Below, in pieces: positions 26,296-35,042 of a stretch of DNA of 64,000 nt. Each line of letters opens with the position of its first letter. Position 1 is the first letter of the stretch. Origin of the DNA: Streptomyces sindenensis (GTDB taxonomy: Bacteria; Actinomycetota; Actinomycetes; Streptomycetales; Streptomycetaceae); assembly GCF_014649035.1 (NCBI RefSeq), contig NZ_BMSG01000005.1, forward strand, positions 1-64,000, read 5' to 3'. The position numbers and the translations under genes are program-made. The notes under the pieces were generated by a model. It saw only the letters and a list, made by a program, of their open reading frames with translations, was not told the DNA's origin and searched no databases.

Positions 26296-26940
26296 ATGGC
26301 GTCGGTAAGGGCGGACGGGCGGGTCGAGCGGGGGAACCAGACCCGGCAGTTGATCCTTGGGCGGGCGGTGCAGATCGCCTCGGTCGAAGGTCTTGAGGGC
26401 CTGTCGCTGGGGAGGCTGGCCACCGAGCTGGGGTTGAGCAAGAGCGGGGTGTTCGCGCTGTTCGGCTCGAAGGAGGGGCTCCAGCTGGCCACTGTGCGGG
26501 GAGCGGTGGCCGTCTTCGTCGACCATGTGCTGCGCCCCGCCCGGTCGGTGCCGCCGGGGCTCGGGCGGGTCTGGGCGATGTGCGAGGCGTGGATCGCGTA
26601 CTCCCGCGAGCGGGTGTTCCGGGGCGGCTGCTTCTTCTACGCCGCCACCGCCGAGTTCGACGCCCGCAGCGGCCGGGTGCACGACGCCCTGGCGTCCGCG
26701 CAGACGGGCTGGGTCACCTTCGTGGAGGAGACGATCGAGGAGGCCAGGGCCGCCGGGGAACTGGCCGGGGACACCGACGTGTGCCAGCTGGCGTTCGAGG
26801 TGATCGCCCTGCTGGAGCTGTCCAACGCGGAGTCGGTGCTCCAGAACAACAACCTCGGCTACGACAAGGCCGCCCGCGCCATCCTCTCCCGGCTGCGGTC
26901 GGCGGCGACGGGCCCGGGGCTGCTGCCGCCCCCGCGGTGA
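26296..26940 (+). CDS. TetR-family regulator
   Basis: 214-aa repressor. The helix-turn-helix is at about 17-65 (ILGRAVQIASVEGLEGLSLG, LATELGLSKSGVFALFGSKEG). The helical ligand domain contains FRGGCFFYAATAEFDARSG (about 115-133) and LELSNAESVLQNNN, resembling the TetR C-terminal class found in drug-exporter regulators. ATG 26296 follows GGAG. It is divergent from the EamA exporter and upstream of the aldo/keto reductase at 27026 (same strand, 85-base gap); either or both may be targets. Confidence 0.88.
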   Translation: MASVRADGRVERGNQTRQLILGRAVQIASVEGLEGLSLGRLATELGLSKSGVFALFGSKEGLQLATVRGAVAVFVDHVLRPARSVPPGLGRVWAMCEAWIAYSRERVFRGGCFFYAATAEFDARSGRVHDALASAQTGWVTFVEETIEEARAAGELAGDTDVCQLAFEVIALLELSNAESVLQNNNLGYDKAARAILSRLRSAATGPGLLPPPR

Positions 26941-27025
26941 GCGCCGTGTCCCCGGCTGCTCCGCACCGGCCGCGCACCTACCCTGGCCGGGACGGGGCAG
27001 CGACGGCGAGGACGGGACCCAGCAC

Positions 27026-27856
27026 ATGTCCGGCACACCGGTTCACACGCTCAACGACGGCACCCGGCTCCCCGCGGTGGGGCTCGGCACCTATCCGCTC
27101 GACGACGCGGCGGCCGAGGAGGCCGTCGCCGGGGCCCTGGAGCTGGGCTACCGGTTGGTCGACACGGCTCTCAACTACGGCAACGAGACCGGTACGGGAC
27201 GGGGCATCGCCCGCAGCGGCATTCCGCGCGAGGAGGTCGTCGTCACCACGAAGGTGCCCGGCCGGCACCACGGGTACGAGGAGACGCTCGCCTCGTTCGA
27301 GGAGTCACGGGCCCGCCTGGGCGTCGACTACGTCGACCTGTATCTGATCCACTGGCCGCTCCCCCGTGTCGACAAGTACGTGGACACCTGGAAGGCGATG
27401 ATCCGGCTCCGGGAGGACGGTCTCGTCCGCTCGATCGGCGTCTCCAACTTCACCGCGGCCCATCTGGCGCGGCTGGAGCGGGAGACGGGGGTGCTGCCGT
27501 CGGTGAACCAGATCGAGATGCATCCGCTGCTCCCGCAGGAGGAGCTGCGGGCGGTGCACGCGGCGAAGGGCGTCGCGACGGAGAGCTGGAGCCCGCTGGC
27601 CCGGGGCCGGGAGGTGCTGGAGGACCCCTCGATCGTGGCGATCGCGGACGACCACGGGGTGACGCCCGGCCAGGTGGTGCTGCGCTGGCACACCCAGCTG
27701 GGCGCGGTGCCGATCCCGAAATCGGCGGACCCGGGACGGCAGCGCGGGAACCTCGATCTGTTCGGGTTCGAGCTGACGGCGCAGGAGTTGACGACGATCG
27801 CGTCCGGGCGGCAGCGGCGGTTCGGGGGCGACCCGGAGTCCCACGAGGAGTTCTGA
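27026..27856 (+). CDS. Aldo/keto reductase
   Basis: 276-aa NADPH-dependent carbonyl reductase of the 2,5-diketogluconate-reductase-like subgroup. Catalytic residues are recognisable: Asp and Tyr in RLVDTALNYGNE (about 43-54), Lys in VVTTKVPG (about 72-79) and His in LYLIHWPLP (about 102-110). Cofactor binding is indicated by GVSNFTAAHL and the C-terminal VPIPKSADPGR. Length is normal for the family. It stands alone, followed by a strong hairpin at 27892. The physiological substrate cannot be predicted. Confidence 0.92.
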   Translation: MSGTPVHTLNDGTRLPAVGLGTYPLDDAAAEEAVAGALELGYRLVDTALNYGNETGTGRGIARSGIPREEVVVTTKVPGRHHGYEETLASFEESRARLGVDYVDLYLIHWPLPRVDKYVDTWKAMIRLREDGLVRSIGVSNFTAAHLARLERETGVLPSVNQIEMHPLLPQEELRAVHAAKGVATESWSPLARGREVLEDPSIVAIADDHGVTPGQVVLRWHTQLGAVPIPKSADPGRQRGNLDLFGFELTAQELTTIASGRQRRFGGDPESHEEF

Positions 27857-27891
27857 GCGGGCCACGAGACCCGTCCGCGCGCGACGACCGG

Positions 27892-27935
27892 CCCGGGCGC
27901 ACCGCGATCCCCCCTGCGATCGCGGTGCGTCCGGG
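27892..27935 (+). terminator. Hairpin terminator after the aldo/keto reductase gene
   Basis: An 18-base arm at 27892-27909 (CCCGGGCGCACC...) pairs with 27918-27935 with a single mismatch around CCCCCTGC. It lies 35 bases past the stop codon. Confidence 0.8.
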
Positions 27936-27982
27936 CCGGGTCCGCCGTTCGGGGTCAGACACTTCCAGCGCCGCGCGGCAGG

Positions 27983-28173
27983 CGGCAGTTCGGCGACAGG
28001 GCTGGGTCCTGTCGTCGAACTGCCGTTGTCGCCCGCAGGGCGGCCGCGCGGCGTCCGGTGCGTGCGATCGCAAGGCGCCGGAGTGGTCTTGTAGCGGAGC
28101 TACCAGGGCATTTCGGCAACGCCGCGAGCGTGCGTGCCGGGCGTCGCACGGCAGGCGGCAGTTCGACGACAGG
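27983..28173. repeat. Inverted-repeat element of the dispersed Streptomyces type
   Basis: CGGCAGTTCGACGACAGG at 28156-28173 is the exact reverse complement of 28008-28025, enclosing about 130 bases; a third near-copy (one mismatch, same orientation as the right arm) sits at 27983-28000 and forms a hairpin with 28008-28025. The interior has a small central stem, GTAGC-GGA-GCTAC. The whole unit resembles a palindromic intergenic repeat I recognise as common in Streptomyces genomes. It ends three bases before the allantoicase stop and may act as a terminator. No gene lies in 27857-28176. Confidence 0.75.
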
Positions 28174-28176
28174 GGC

Positions 28177-29298
28177 CTAGCCGCCGAGCTCCCGGTGACG
28201 GGCCGCCAGGGCGGCCGCGCCCTCGTCGGTGAGCGATCCGAACAGCCGGAGCCGGGAGATGCCGCCGTCCGGGAAGATGTCGATCCGTACATGGGTGGCC
28301 CGGACGGTCCCGTCGAGCACGAAGCGGTGGTTGGTGTCGGGCTGGAGGCGGGTCCGGGGCAGGATCTCGGTCCAGTCGCCGCCCTCCCCGTCCCGTGCCG
28401 AAAGGCTCGCCCAGCCGGCCGAGTTGCCCTTGAGGCAGGCGCTGTCGATCTCGACGGCCCGGATCCCGGACCGGGCGGCGAGGGCGTAGCTGATCCAGTC
28501 GTTGCCCCGGTCGCGACGACGGCGGGTCTCCCAGCCGTCGTCCATCTTGCGGGAGCGGCCGGGCTGGATGGTGTTGGTGGCCGGGGAGTAGAACCGGTCG
28601 GAGGCGTCCTCGACCCGGCCGCCGTTCTCCAGGGCCGCGAGGTCGAACGTACCGAGGGCGGCGAGCCACGCGGGGTCCGGGGCGACCTCTCCGTACACGC
28701 GCAGCCGGGCGATCCCGCCGTCCGGGTGCTGGTTGACCCGCAGATGGGTGAAGCGCTGCTCGACGTCGACGGCGAACCCGTTGGCCGCGTGGCCGCCGAC
28801 CGCCGTACGGGGGACGAGCGTCGTCCACTTCACGTCGGGGGCGAGGAGGTCTTCGGGGGACGGGGAGCCGGGCAGGGCGACGGCCTCGACGGAGACGGCC
28901 TGCGGGTAGTTGCCGCGGAAGTGGGCGGTGTCCAGGACGATGCCCCGGATGACGCCGGGCACGCCGAGCCGGACGAGGGCCCAGTCGTGGTCCTCGGCGG
29001 TGGGGTGGGGTTCGGCGGCGCTGATGCCTCGGCGGCGGCGGGTCTCCCAGCCGTCCATGATCTTGCCCTTGTGGCCGAAGTGCTCCGGGTCGAAGACGGC
29101 GGGCTCGGGCTTGAGGAGGTTCTCCCGCTCGGCGAAGAACTCGTCGTTGGCCGCGATGACTCCGGCGCCGAGGCGGCGGTCGGCCAGGTCGACGAGATGG
29201 GTGAAGGGGAAGTCGGCGGTGCGGTGGTCGGCGTACGGGTCGCCGCCCGCGTACGGGCCGGCGTCGCCGGTGAAGCGGGGTATCGAGGCGTCCGTCAT
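28177..29298 (-). CDS. alc: Allantoicase
   Basis: 373-aa enzyme that hydrolyses allantoate to ureidoglycolate and urea, the third-stage step of urate breakdown. It consists of two tandem allantoicase jelly-roll repeats (about 25-195 and 205-365), each opening with the DGWETRRRR motif (at about 82-90 and 251-259) and containing VRIDIFPDGGISRLRLFG or HLRVNQHPDGGIARLRVYG. ATG 29298. It lies downstream of allantoinase on the same strand with a 109-base gap that holds a 9-bp tandem repeat, so the two are probably co-transcribed under the operator at 30787. Confidence 0.95.
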   Translation of the reverse strand: MTDASIPRFTGDAGPYAGGDPYADHRTADFPFTHLVDLADRRLGAGVIAANDEFFAERENLLKPEPAVFDPEHFGHKGKIMDGWETRRRRGISAAEPHPTAEDHDWALVRLGVPGVIRGIVLDTAHFRGNYPQAVSVEAVALPGSPSPEDLLAPDVKWTTLVPRTAVGGHAANGFAVDVEQRFTHLRVNQHPDGGIARLRVYGEVAPDPAWLAALGTFDLAALENGGRVEDASDRFYSPATNTIQPGRSRKMDDGWETRRRRDRGNDWISYALAARSGIRAVEIDSACLKGNSAGWASLSARDGEGGDWTEILPRTRLQPDTNHRFVLDGTVRATHVRIDIFPDGGISRLRLFGSLTDEGAAALAARHRELGG

Positions 29299-29347
29299 GG
29301 TCGGGGGGTCCTTTCGGGCACGGTCGGGGGTCGCGTTCGCGGAGGAT

Positions 29348-29407
29348 GCCGGTGGAGCCGGTGGAGCCGGTGGAGCCGGTGGGGCCGGTGGGGCTGGTGG
29401 GGCCGGT
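29348..29407. repeat. 9-bp tandem repeat between allantoinase and allantoicase genes
   Basis: About six and a half copies of GGTGGAGCC (with GGTGGGGCC and GGTGGGGCT variants) run right up to the allantoinase stop codon at 29408. On the coding strand it would be a C-rich mRNA spacer. It looks like replication slippage. Confidence 0.85.
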
Positions 29408-30751
29408 TCAGCGGTCCCGTTCCAGGAGGCGGCCGGTGGGCTCGGCGAGGACCCCGTCGGAGGCGATGCGGACGCCGCGCAGCCAGCTGGAGCGGACCAC
29501 GCCGTGCAGGGTCTTCCCGGCGTAGGCGGTGACCTGGTTGCGGTGGAAGAGCTCGGCGGGGTCGACGGTGAAGGTCGCCTCGGGGGCGAGGACCGCGAAG
29601 TCGGCGTCGCGGCCGGCCTCGATGGCGCCCTTGCGGGTCAGCCCGGCCAGCTCCGCGGGGGCGGCGGACATCCAGCGGGCCACGTCGTCGAGGGAGTGGC
29701 CGCGACGGCGGGCCTCGGTCCAGATGGCGGGCAGGCCGAGCTGGAGGGAGGAGATACCGCCCCAGGCGGAGGCGAAGTCCGGGGTCTTGAGGTCCGTGGT
29801 GCACGGGGAGTGGTCGCTGACGATGCAGTCGATGGTGCCGTCGGCGAGCCCGGCCCACAGGGCGTCCTGGTTGGCGGCCTCGCGGATCGGCGGGCAGCAC
29901 TTGAACTCGGTGGCCCCGTCCGGGACCTCCTCGGCGGTGAGGGTGAGGAAGTGCGGACAGGACTCGACGGTGACGCGGACGCCCTCGCGCTTCGCGGCGG
30001 CGATCAGCGGCAGGGCGTCGCTGGAGGAGAGATGCAGAACGTGGACGCGGGCGTTGAGCCGCTTGGCGTGGGCGATGAGCCCCTCGATCGCGGTGTTCTC
30101 GGCGTCGCGCGGGCGGGAGGCCAGGAAGTCGGCGTAGGCGGGGCCGGGGCGCTGCGGGGCGTCGGCCAGGTGGTGCGGGTCCTCGGCGTGGACGATGAGC
30201 AGGCCGCCGAATCCGGCGATCTCCGCCATGGAGCGCGCCAGTTGCTCCTGGTCCAGCTCCGGGAACTCCTCGACCCCGGAGGGCGACAGGAAGCACTTGA
30301 AGCCGAAGACCCCGGCCTCGTACAGCGGGCGCAGGTCCTTGACGTTGGAGGGGATCGCACCGCCCCAGAAGCCGGTGTCGACGTGCGCCTTGGGGGCCGC
30401 GACCCGCTGCTTGGTCCGCAGGTGGTCGACGGTGGTGGTCGGCGGGAGGGAGTTGAGCGGCATGTCCAGGAGCGTGGTGATGCCGCCCGCCGCCGCCGCG
30501 CGGGTGGCGGTCCAGAAGCCCTCCCACTCGGTACGACCGGGGTCGTTCACATGGACGTGGGTGTCGACCAGGCCGGGCAGCAGGACGTCGTCGCCGAAGT
30601 CCTCCGGACGGGCGCCCTCGGGCACGTCGGCGTCGTACGGCAGGACCGCGTCGATCGTCCCGCCCGCGACGGCGACCGCCGCCGGGCGGGTGCCCTCGGG
30701 GGTGACGACGCGCGTCGAGCGCAGTACCAGGTTCACGTCCAAACCGGACAC
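29408..30751 (-). CDS. allB: Allantoinase
   Basis: 447-aa amidohydrolase that opens allantoin to allantoate. Metal site: [10 protein letters not shown] (about 63-72), the Lys that is carboxylated in [13 protein letters not shown] (about 148-160), HAEDP (about 188-192), HLSSSDA (about 245-251) and the catalytic SDHSPC (about 317-322). These match bacterial allantoinase more closely than dihydropyrimidinase. The GTG 30751 follows AAGGAG. It is the first gene of an allB-alc operon and has an inverted-repeat operator 36-54 bases upstream, shared with the malate synthase and urate genes. It is divergent from the IclR regulator. Confidence 0.95.
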   Translation of the reverse strand: MSGLDVNLVLRSTRVVTPEGTRPAAVAVAGGTIDAVLPYDADVPEGARPEDFGDDVLLPGLVDTHVHVNDPGRTEWEGFWTATRAAAAGGITTLLDMPLNSLPPTTTVDHLRTKQRVAAPKAHVDTGFWGGAIPSNVKDLRPLYEAGVFGFKCFLSPSGVEEFPELDQEQLARSMAEIAGFGGLLIVHAEDPHHLADAPQRPGPAYADFLASRPRDAENTAIEGLIAHAKRLNARVHVLHLSSSDALPLIAAAKREGVRVTVESCPHFLTLTAEEVPDGATEFKCCPPIREAANQDALWAGLADGTIDCIVSDHSPCTTDLKTPDFASAWGGISSLQLGLPAIWTEARRRGHSLDDVARWMSAAPAELAGLTRKGAIEAGRDADFAVLAPEATFTVDPAELFHRNQVTAYAGKTLHGVVRSSWLRGVRIASDGVLAEPTGRLLERDR

Positions 30752-30786
30752 CTGTGCTCCTTCACTCCAGGATGATCACAACAGGA

Positions 30787-30805
30787 ATTCAACGAACTGT
30801 TGAAT
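30787..30805. promoter_or_regulatory. Candidate AllR-type operator upstream of allantoinase
   Basis: ATTCAAC (30787-30793), five bases, GTTGAAT (30799-30805): a perfect seven-base inverted repeat. The same core, TCAAC-N5-NTTGA, recurs before malate synthase (36962) and the OHCU decarboxylase operon (54420). It lies in the 350-base divergent gap 30752-31101 next to the IclR gene. A second weaker repeat, TTTCG-N5-CGGAA near 30926, may serve the IclR gene itself. Nothing else is seen in this gap. Confidence 0.7.
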
Positions 30806-31101
30806 CTCCGATGGAGTCTTCACTCGGGAAACGCCCTCGTCAAGACCCCCCTTCCGGCACGGAGGGCCGACGGGCCGGTCCCGCCGCCACGACTAGAGGT
30901 TTCCACAAAGTAAAAGTCATATTTCGAACTGCGGAACGTAGCATGGGCCAGGAGGGGCGGCGCCGAGCCGTCCGCACCGACCGGCGGCACCCGGACAAAC
31001 CAGGCCCTGACCGGCACGGACGCCGACCGGGGAGCTGTGGGCCGTACCGGAACCGCCCGGTAGGCTGCTGCCTTGCCTTCCGCTTCGAAAGGACCGTTGA
31101 C

Positions 31102-31905
31102 GTGCCGCCGTCCCACGCCAGCACAGCCGACTCCAAGCCCTCCGCGTCCAGCGGTGGGGTGCAGTCCCTTGAGCGCGCCTTCGATCTGCTGGAGCGGATG
31201 GCCGACGCCGGGGGCGAGGTCGGGCTGAGCGAGCTGTCCGCGAGCAGCGGTCTGCCCCTGCCGACCATCCACCGGCTGATGCGCACCCTGGTCGTCTGCG
31301 GGTACGTACGCCAGCAGCCCAACCGCCGTTACGCGCTGGGCCCCCGGCTGATCCGGCTCGGCGAGTCCGCCTCCCGGCTGCTCGGCACCTGGGCGAGGCC
31401 CTACCTCAGCCGGCTGGTCGAGGAGACCGGCGAGACGGCGAACATGGCGCTCCTGGACGGGGACGAGATCGTGTACGTCGCCCAGGTGCCGTCCAAGCAC
31501 TCGATGCGGATGTTCACCGAGGTCGGCCGGCGCGTCCTGCCCCACTCCACCGGCGTGGGCAAGGCGCTCCTCGCGCACACCCCCGCCGACGAGGTCCGCG
31601 CGCTCCTGGCCCGTACGGGCATGCCCGCCGCCACCGAGAAGACCATCACCACGCCGGAGGGCTTCCTCGACGCCCTGGAGCAGGTGCGGCGCGCCGGATA
31701 CGCGGTGGACGACAACGAGCAGGAGATCGGGGTGCGGTGCCTCGCGGTCTCCGTACCGAACTCCCCCACCTCGGCCGCGATCTCGATCTCGGGCCCGGCG
31801 GGACGGGTGACCGAGGCGGCCACGGATCGGATCGTGCCGATCCTCCAGCAGGTCGCGGGCGAGCTGTCGGAGGCGCTGGCGAGCAGCGGGACGAACGGGG
31901 GCTGA
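31102..31905 (+). CDS. allR: IclR-family regulator, AllR-like
   Basis: 267-aa repressor. The IclR winged helix-turn-helix is at about 14-75 (GVQSLERAFDLLERMADAGG, LSELSASSGLPLPTIHRLMR, YALGPRLIRLG), and the effector domain (about 85-255) has GETANMALLDGDEIVYVAQ, LPHSTGVGKALLAH and YAVDDNEQEIGVRCLAVSVP. In Streptomyces coelicolor the IclR protein AllR represses allantoin-pathway genes; the position here, divergent from allantoinase, supports the same role with allantoin or glyoxylate-type effectors. GTG 31102 follows GAAAGGA at ten bases; upstream in-frame sequence is non-coding in character. Confidence 0.88.
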   Translation: MPPSHASTADSKPSASSGGVQSLERAFDLLERMADAGGEVGLSELSASSGLPLPTIHRLMRTLVVCGYVRQQPNRRYALGPRLIRLGESASRLLGTWARPYLSRLVEETGETANMALLDGDEIVYVAQVPSKHSMRMFTEVGRRVLPHSTGVGKALLAHTPADEVRALLARTGMPAATEKTITTPEGFLDALEQVRRAGYAVDDNEQEIGVRCLAVSVPNSPTSAAISISGPAGRVTEAATDRIVPILQQVAGELSEALASSGTNGG

Positions 31906-31907
31906 CC

Positions 31908-31965
31908 CCCCGGCGTCCCGCGCCCCGGCCTCCACACCCCGGCGTCCCGCGCCCCGGCCTTCACA
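31908..31965. repeat. 29-bp tandem direct repeat
   Basis: Two copies at 31908-31936 and 31937-31965 beginning CCCCGGCGTCCCGCGCCCC, with a partial third start at 31966. It fills the gap between the convergent IclR and ABC ATPase genes and overlaps the last codons of the latter (stop at 31961). Confidence 0.75.
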
Positions 31966-32656
31966 CCCCGGTGTTTCCCACCCCGGCCGGGGCCGTCAGC
32001 CGGCCGTCGTCCATCGTCACCGTGCGGTCCGTCCGGTCCAGATGCGCCAGGTCGTGCGTGACCAGCACGGTGGCGGTGGCGCGCTCCCGCGTGAGGGTCA
32101 CCAGCAGGTCGAGCACGGCCCCGCCGCGTTCGTGGTCCAGTGCGCTGGTCGGCTCGTCGACGAGCAGGACCGCCGGTTCGTTCATCAGGGCCCGCGCGAT
32201 GTTGATCCGCTGGCGCTGACCGCCCGAGAGCTGGTGCGGCCGCCGGTCGGCGCGGTCGGCCAGTCCGACCGCGTCCAGCAGCTCCAGTGCCCGGCCCCGG
32301 GCGCTCCGGGCGGATCCCCCGGACAGATGGCGCATGGCCTGGAGCTGTTCGGCGGCGGTCAGCGAGGGCAGCAGGCTGGGCTGCTGGAAGACGATGCCGA
32401 TGCGGTCCCGGCGCAGCGCCGCCCGCCCCGCACGGCTCAGCCCGGCCGTCGGCGTCCCGGCCACGACGACCTGGCCGGAGTCCGGGGTGACCAGGGTGGC
32501 GGCCGCCGCCAGCAGGCTGGACTTGCCCGAGCCGGACGGCCCGACGACGGCGGTGAGCGTGCCCGCCGGGACGTCCAGCGAGACCCGGTCCAGGGCGGTG
32601 AGCCGCCCCTCGCCGTCCGGGTAGGTGAGGGTGACATCGGTCAGGGTGAGCGTCAT
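31961..32656 (-). CDS. ABC transporter ATP-binding protein, LolD/MacB type
   Basis: 231-aa ATPase. Walker A GPSGSGKSS (about 39-47), Q-loop FQQPSLLP, signature LSGGQRQRINIARAL (about 142-156), Walker B VLLVDEPTSALD (about 162-173). This type pairs with FtsX-like permeases to move lipids, peptides or antibiotics out, or works as a mechanotransmission complex. Its ATG overlaps the permease stop (ATGA at 32653-32656). The adjacent divergent two-component pair suggests envelope-stress or antimicrobial-peptide-responsive control. The extreme C-terminus runs into a 29-bp repeat. Confidence 0.92.
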   Translation of the reverse strand: MTLTLTDVTLTYPDGEGRLTALDRVSLDVPAGTLTAVVGPSGSGKSSLLAAAATLVTPDSGQVVVAGTPTAGLSRAGRAALRRDRIGIVFQQPSLLPSLTAAEQLQAMRHLSGGSARSARGRALELLDAVGLADRADRRPHQLSGGQRQRINIARALMNEPAVLLVDEPTSALDHERGGAVLDLLVTLTRERATATVLVTHDLAHLDRTDRTVTMDDGRLTAPAGVGNTGV

Positions 32657-33732
32657 CGGGCACTCCCGAGTGCGGTGAGCGGGTCGACGGCGGTGATCCG
32701 CCGGACGGACAGGGCGGCCCCGAGCGCGCCGAGGGCGATCATCACGGCGGCCGGGACGAGGACGGTCGCCGGGTCCAGGACGAACGGCACGGCTCCCCCG
32801 CCGATCAGGGCCCCGGCCCCGGCGGCGAGGGCGGCGCCCAGTCCCGTACCGAGGACGAGCATCACCACGGCCTGCCCGAGCGCGTCGCGCAGGAGGTACG
32901 GGGTCGACGCGCCGAGCGCCTTCAGTACGGCGACGTCGCCGCTGCGCTGGATCGTCCAGACAGTGAAGAACGCCCCGATGACGAGCGCGGAGATGGCGAA
33001 GAGGAAGCCGCGCATCAGTTGCAGCGACCCGTTCTCGGCCTGGTAGGAGCCGATCGCGGTGAGGGAGTCGTCGAGGGTGAGCGTGCTGGTGCCCGCCGCC
33101 TCGTCCCCCGCCGCGAGGTCCACGCCGCCGGTGGTGGTCAAAGCGATCACGGTCGCCTGTTCGGCGGGCCCGGCGCCGTCGTGGCCGATCTGCTGCCAGT
33201 CGTCGAGGGTGGTCCACACGACGGGCGTATGGCTGTACGAGGCGTCGGTGGCGACGGCGGCGACCTCGCGCTCGGTCCGGCCGAGCGCGATCCGGTCGCC
33301 GGCGGCGGCGCCCAGTTCCTCGGCCGCCTCCTCGGAGAGCACGACCCGGCCGGGGCCGGTCCCGTCCGGCCCGAGGGTGCCGTCCGGTTCGACGCCGAAG
33401 GCCGACACGGCGGCGCTCCGCTCACCGGCGGTGGCGTTCAGGGTGCGGATGCCGACCGGCTGTGCGGCCGCGACCCCGGGCCGGGCGGCCCAGGCTCGCC
33501 AGTCGTCCTCCCGGACGGTCGAGTCGGCGAACGACTCCGCCCGCCCGTCGGGGGGCGCGGCGAAGGCCAGGTGGTCGGCGTCGAGCCCGGTGACGGCCGA
33601 GGTGTTCTCCCGGGCCAGCCCGGCGGTGAGGCCGGACAGCAGGCCCACGAGCAACGTGATCAGCACCACGACCGAGCCCATGAGCGCGAACCGGCCCCTG
33701 GCGAAGCGAAGGTCTCTCCATGCGACGAACAT
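32653..33732 (-). CDS. FtsX-like ABC transporter permease
   Basis: 359-aa permease with MacB/FtsX layout: one TM near 18-38, a large extracytoplasmic domain (about 40-235), then three TM helices (about 240-262, 285-315, 325-345). The family signature GDVAVLKALGASTPYLLRDAL (about 266-286) precedes the second TM. The N-terminus MFVAWRDLRFARGRFALMG is typical. It is coupled to the ATPase gene and divergent from the sensor kinase at 33843 with a 110-base gap. Likely role: ATP-driven export or resistance. No substrate can be named. Confidence 0.9.
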   Translation of the reverse strand: MFVAWRDLRFARGRFALMGSVVVLITLLVGLLSGLTAGLARENTSAVTGLDADHLAFAAPPDGRAESFADSTVREDDWRAWAARPGVAAAQPVGIRTLNATAGERSAAVSAFGVEPDGTLGPDGTGPGRVVLSEEAAEELGAAAGDRIALGRTEREVAAVATDASYSHTPVVWTTLDDWQQIGHDGAGPAEQATVIALTTTGGVDLAAGDEAAGTSTLTLDDSLTAIGSYQAENGSLQLMRGFLFAISALVIGAFFTVWTIQRSGDVAVLKALGASTPYLLRDALGQAVVMLVLGTGLGAALAAGAGALIGGGAVPFVLDPATVLVPAAVMIALGALGAALSVRRITAVDPLTALGSAR

Positions 33733-33842
33733 GGCCCCAGCGTCGTCCGGCGCGGCCGGGAAGACATCGCGCGGCGGACGGGCCCGGGATCAACCTTTCG
33801 GTTGACCGGGTCCCAGGCCCCCGCGGCTACGCTGGACGGACC

Positions 33843-35042
33843 ATGGATTCGCGATCGCACACCCACGTCACGGCCGCCCTGCGGCTCTGTCTGCACGCGC
33901 TGCTGGCGGGGCTGCTGGCCCTGGTGGTGGTGCGCGCGGTGGGCGAGAGCGCGCCGGACACTGCGGCGGTCGTGGCCGTGACGCTGCTGACGGCGGCGCT
34001 GTACGCGGCGGGGGCGCTGACCTCCTCCGTGCAGCCGGGAAGCCCGGCGGGGGCGCGGTGGCTGGGCGGGCTGTGGATCCTGTGGGCGGCGCTGCTGGTG
34101 CTGTCGCCGGACGCCATGTGGGTGGCCTTCCCGCTCTACTTCCTCCAGCTCCACTTCCTGCCGATGCGCTGGGCGCTGCCCGCCGTCGTGGTCACCGCGG
34201 CCGCCGCGATCACCAGCTTCGCCGTGCACCGGCAGGAGATCGAGCCCGGCGCGTTCATCGGGCCGCTGATCGGCGCGGCGGTCGCTGTCGCCACCGTCCT
34301 CGGGTACGACGCCCTGTACCGGGAGAGCGAACGGCGGCGCGAGCTGATCGTGGAGCTGGTCGCCACCCGGGCGGATCTCGCCGAGGCGGAACGTACCGCC
34401 GGGACGCTCGCCGAGCGCGAACGTCTGGCCAGGGAGATCCACGACACGCTGGCCCAGGGGCTGTCGAGCATCCAGCTGCTGCTGCGTGCGGCCGAGCGCT
34501 CGCTGCCCGAGGACGCCCCCGCCGGCGCGCATGTCCGTGCCGCCCGCGAGGCCGCGCAGGCCAATCTCGCCGAGGCCCGGTCCTTCGTCCGCGCCCTGAC
34601 GCCGCCGGATCTGGAGCACGGTTCCCTGGCCGCAGCGCTGGAGCGGCTCTGCGCCCGTACGACCGCGCCGGACCTGACCGTACGGTTCGCCGTCAGCGGC
34701 ACTCCGGTGGAGCTGCCGACCCCGTACGAGGTGGCCCTGCTGCGGACCGCGCAGTCGGCGCTGGCGAACACGGCGCGCCATGCGCGGGCCGGGCGGGCGG
34801 AGATCACCCTGAGCTTCATGGACACCTCGGTGGCGCTGGACGTCGTGGACGACGGGCAGGGCTTCGACCCGTCCGAAGCGCCGGTGCACGAGCGCGGCGA
34901 CGGCGGCTTCGGGCTTCCGGCGATGCGGGCGCGCGCCGGGGAGTTGGGTGGTGCGCTGAGCGTGGAGTCGGCGCCCGGCCAGGGCACGGCGGTGGCGCTC
35001 ACCCTGCCGCTGCCGGTCGCGGAAACGGAGCGTGCGGCATGA
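33843..35042 (+). CDS. NarX/DesK-type sensor histidine kinase
   Basis: 399-aa membrane kinase with four to six TM spans between residues 13 and 155, a linker (RRELIVELVATRADLAEAE), the HisKA_3 helix with phospho-His200 in RERLAREIHDTLAQGLSSIQ, and a HATPase domain containing SALANTARHARA (N-box), VVDDGQGFDP (G1) and GGFGLPAMRARAGELGG (G2). Start ATG 33843. Its stop overlaps the response-regulator start. Divergence from the FtsX-type ABC genes is the common layout for a pair that controls that exporter. Confidence 0.93.
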   Translation: MDSRSHTHVTAALRLCLHALLAGLLALVVVRAVGESAPDTAAVVAVTLLTAALYAAGALTSSVQPGSPAGARWLGGLWILWAALLVLSPDAMWVAFPLYFLQLHFLPMRWALPAVVVTAAAAITSFAVHRQEIEPGAFIGPLIGAAVAVATVLGYDALYRESERRRELIVELVATRADLAEAERTAGTLAERERLAREIHDTLAQGLSSIQLLLRAAERSLPEDAPAGAHVRAAREAAQANLAEARSFVRALTPPDLEHGSLAAALERLCARTTAPDLTVRFAVSGTPVELPTPYEVALLRTAQSALANTARHARAGRAEITLSFMDTSVALDVVDDGQGFDPSEAPVHERGDGGFGLPAMRARAGELGGALSVESAPGQGTAVALTLPLPVAETERAA

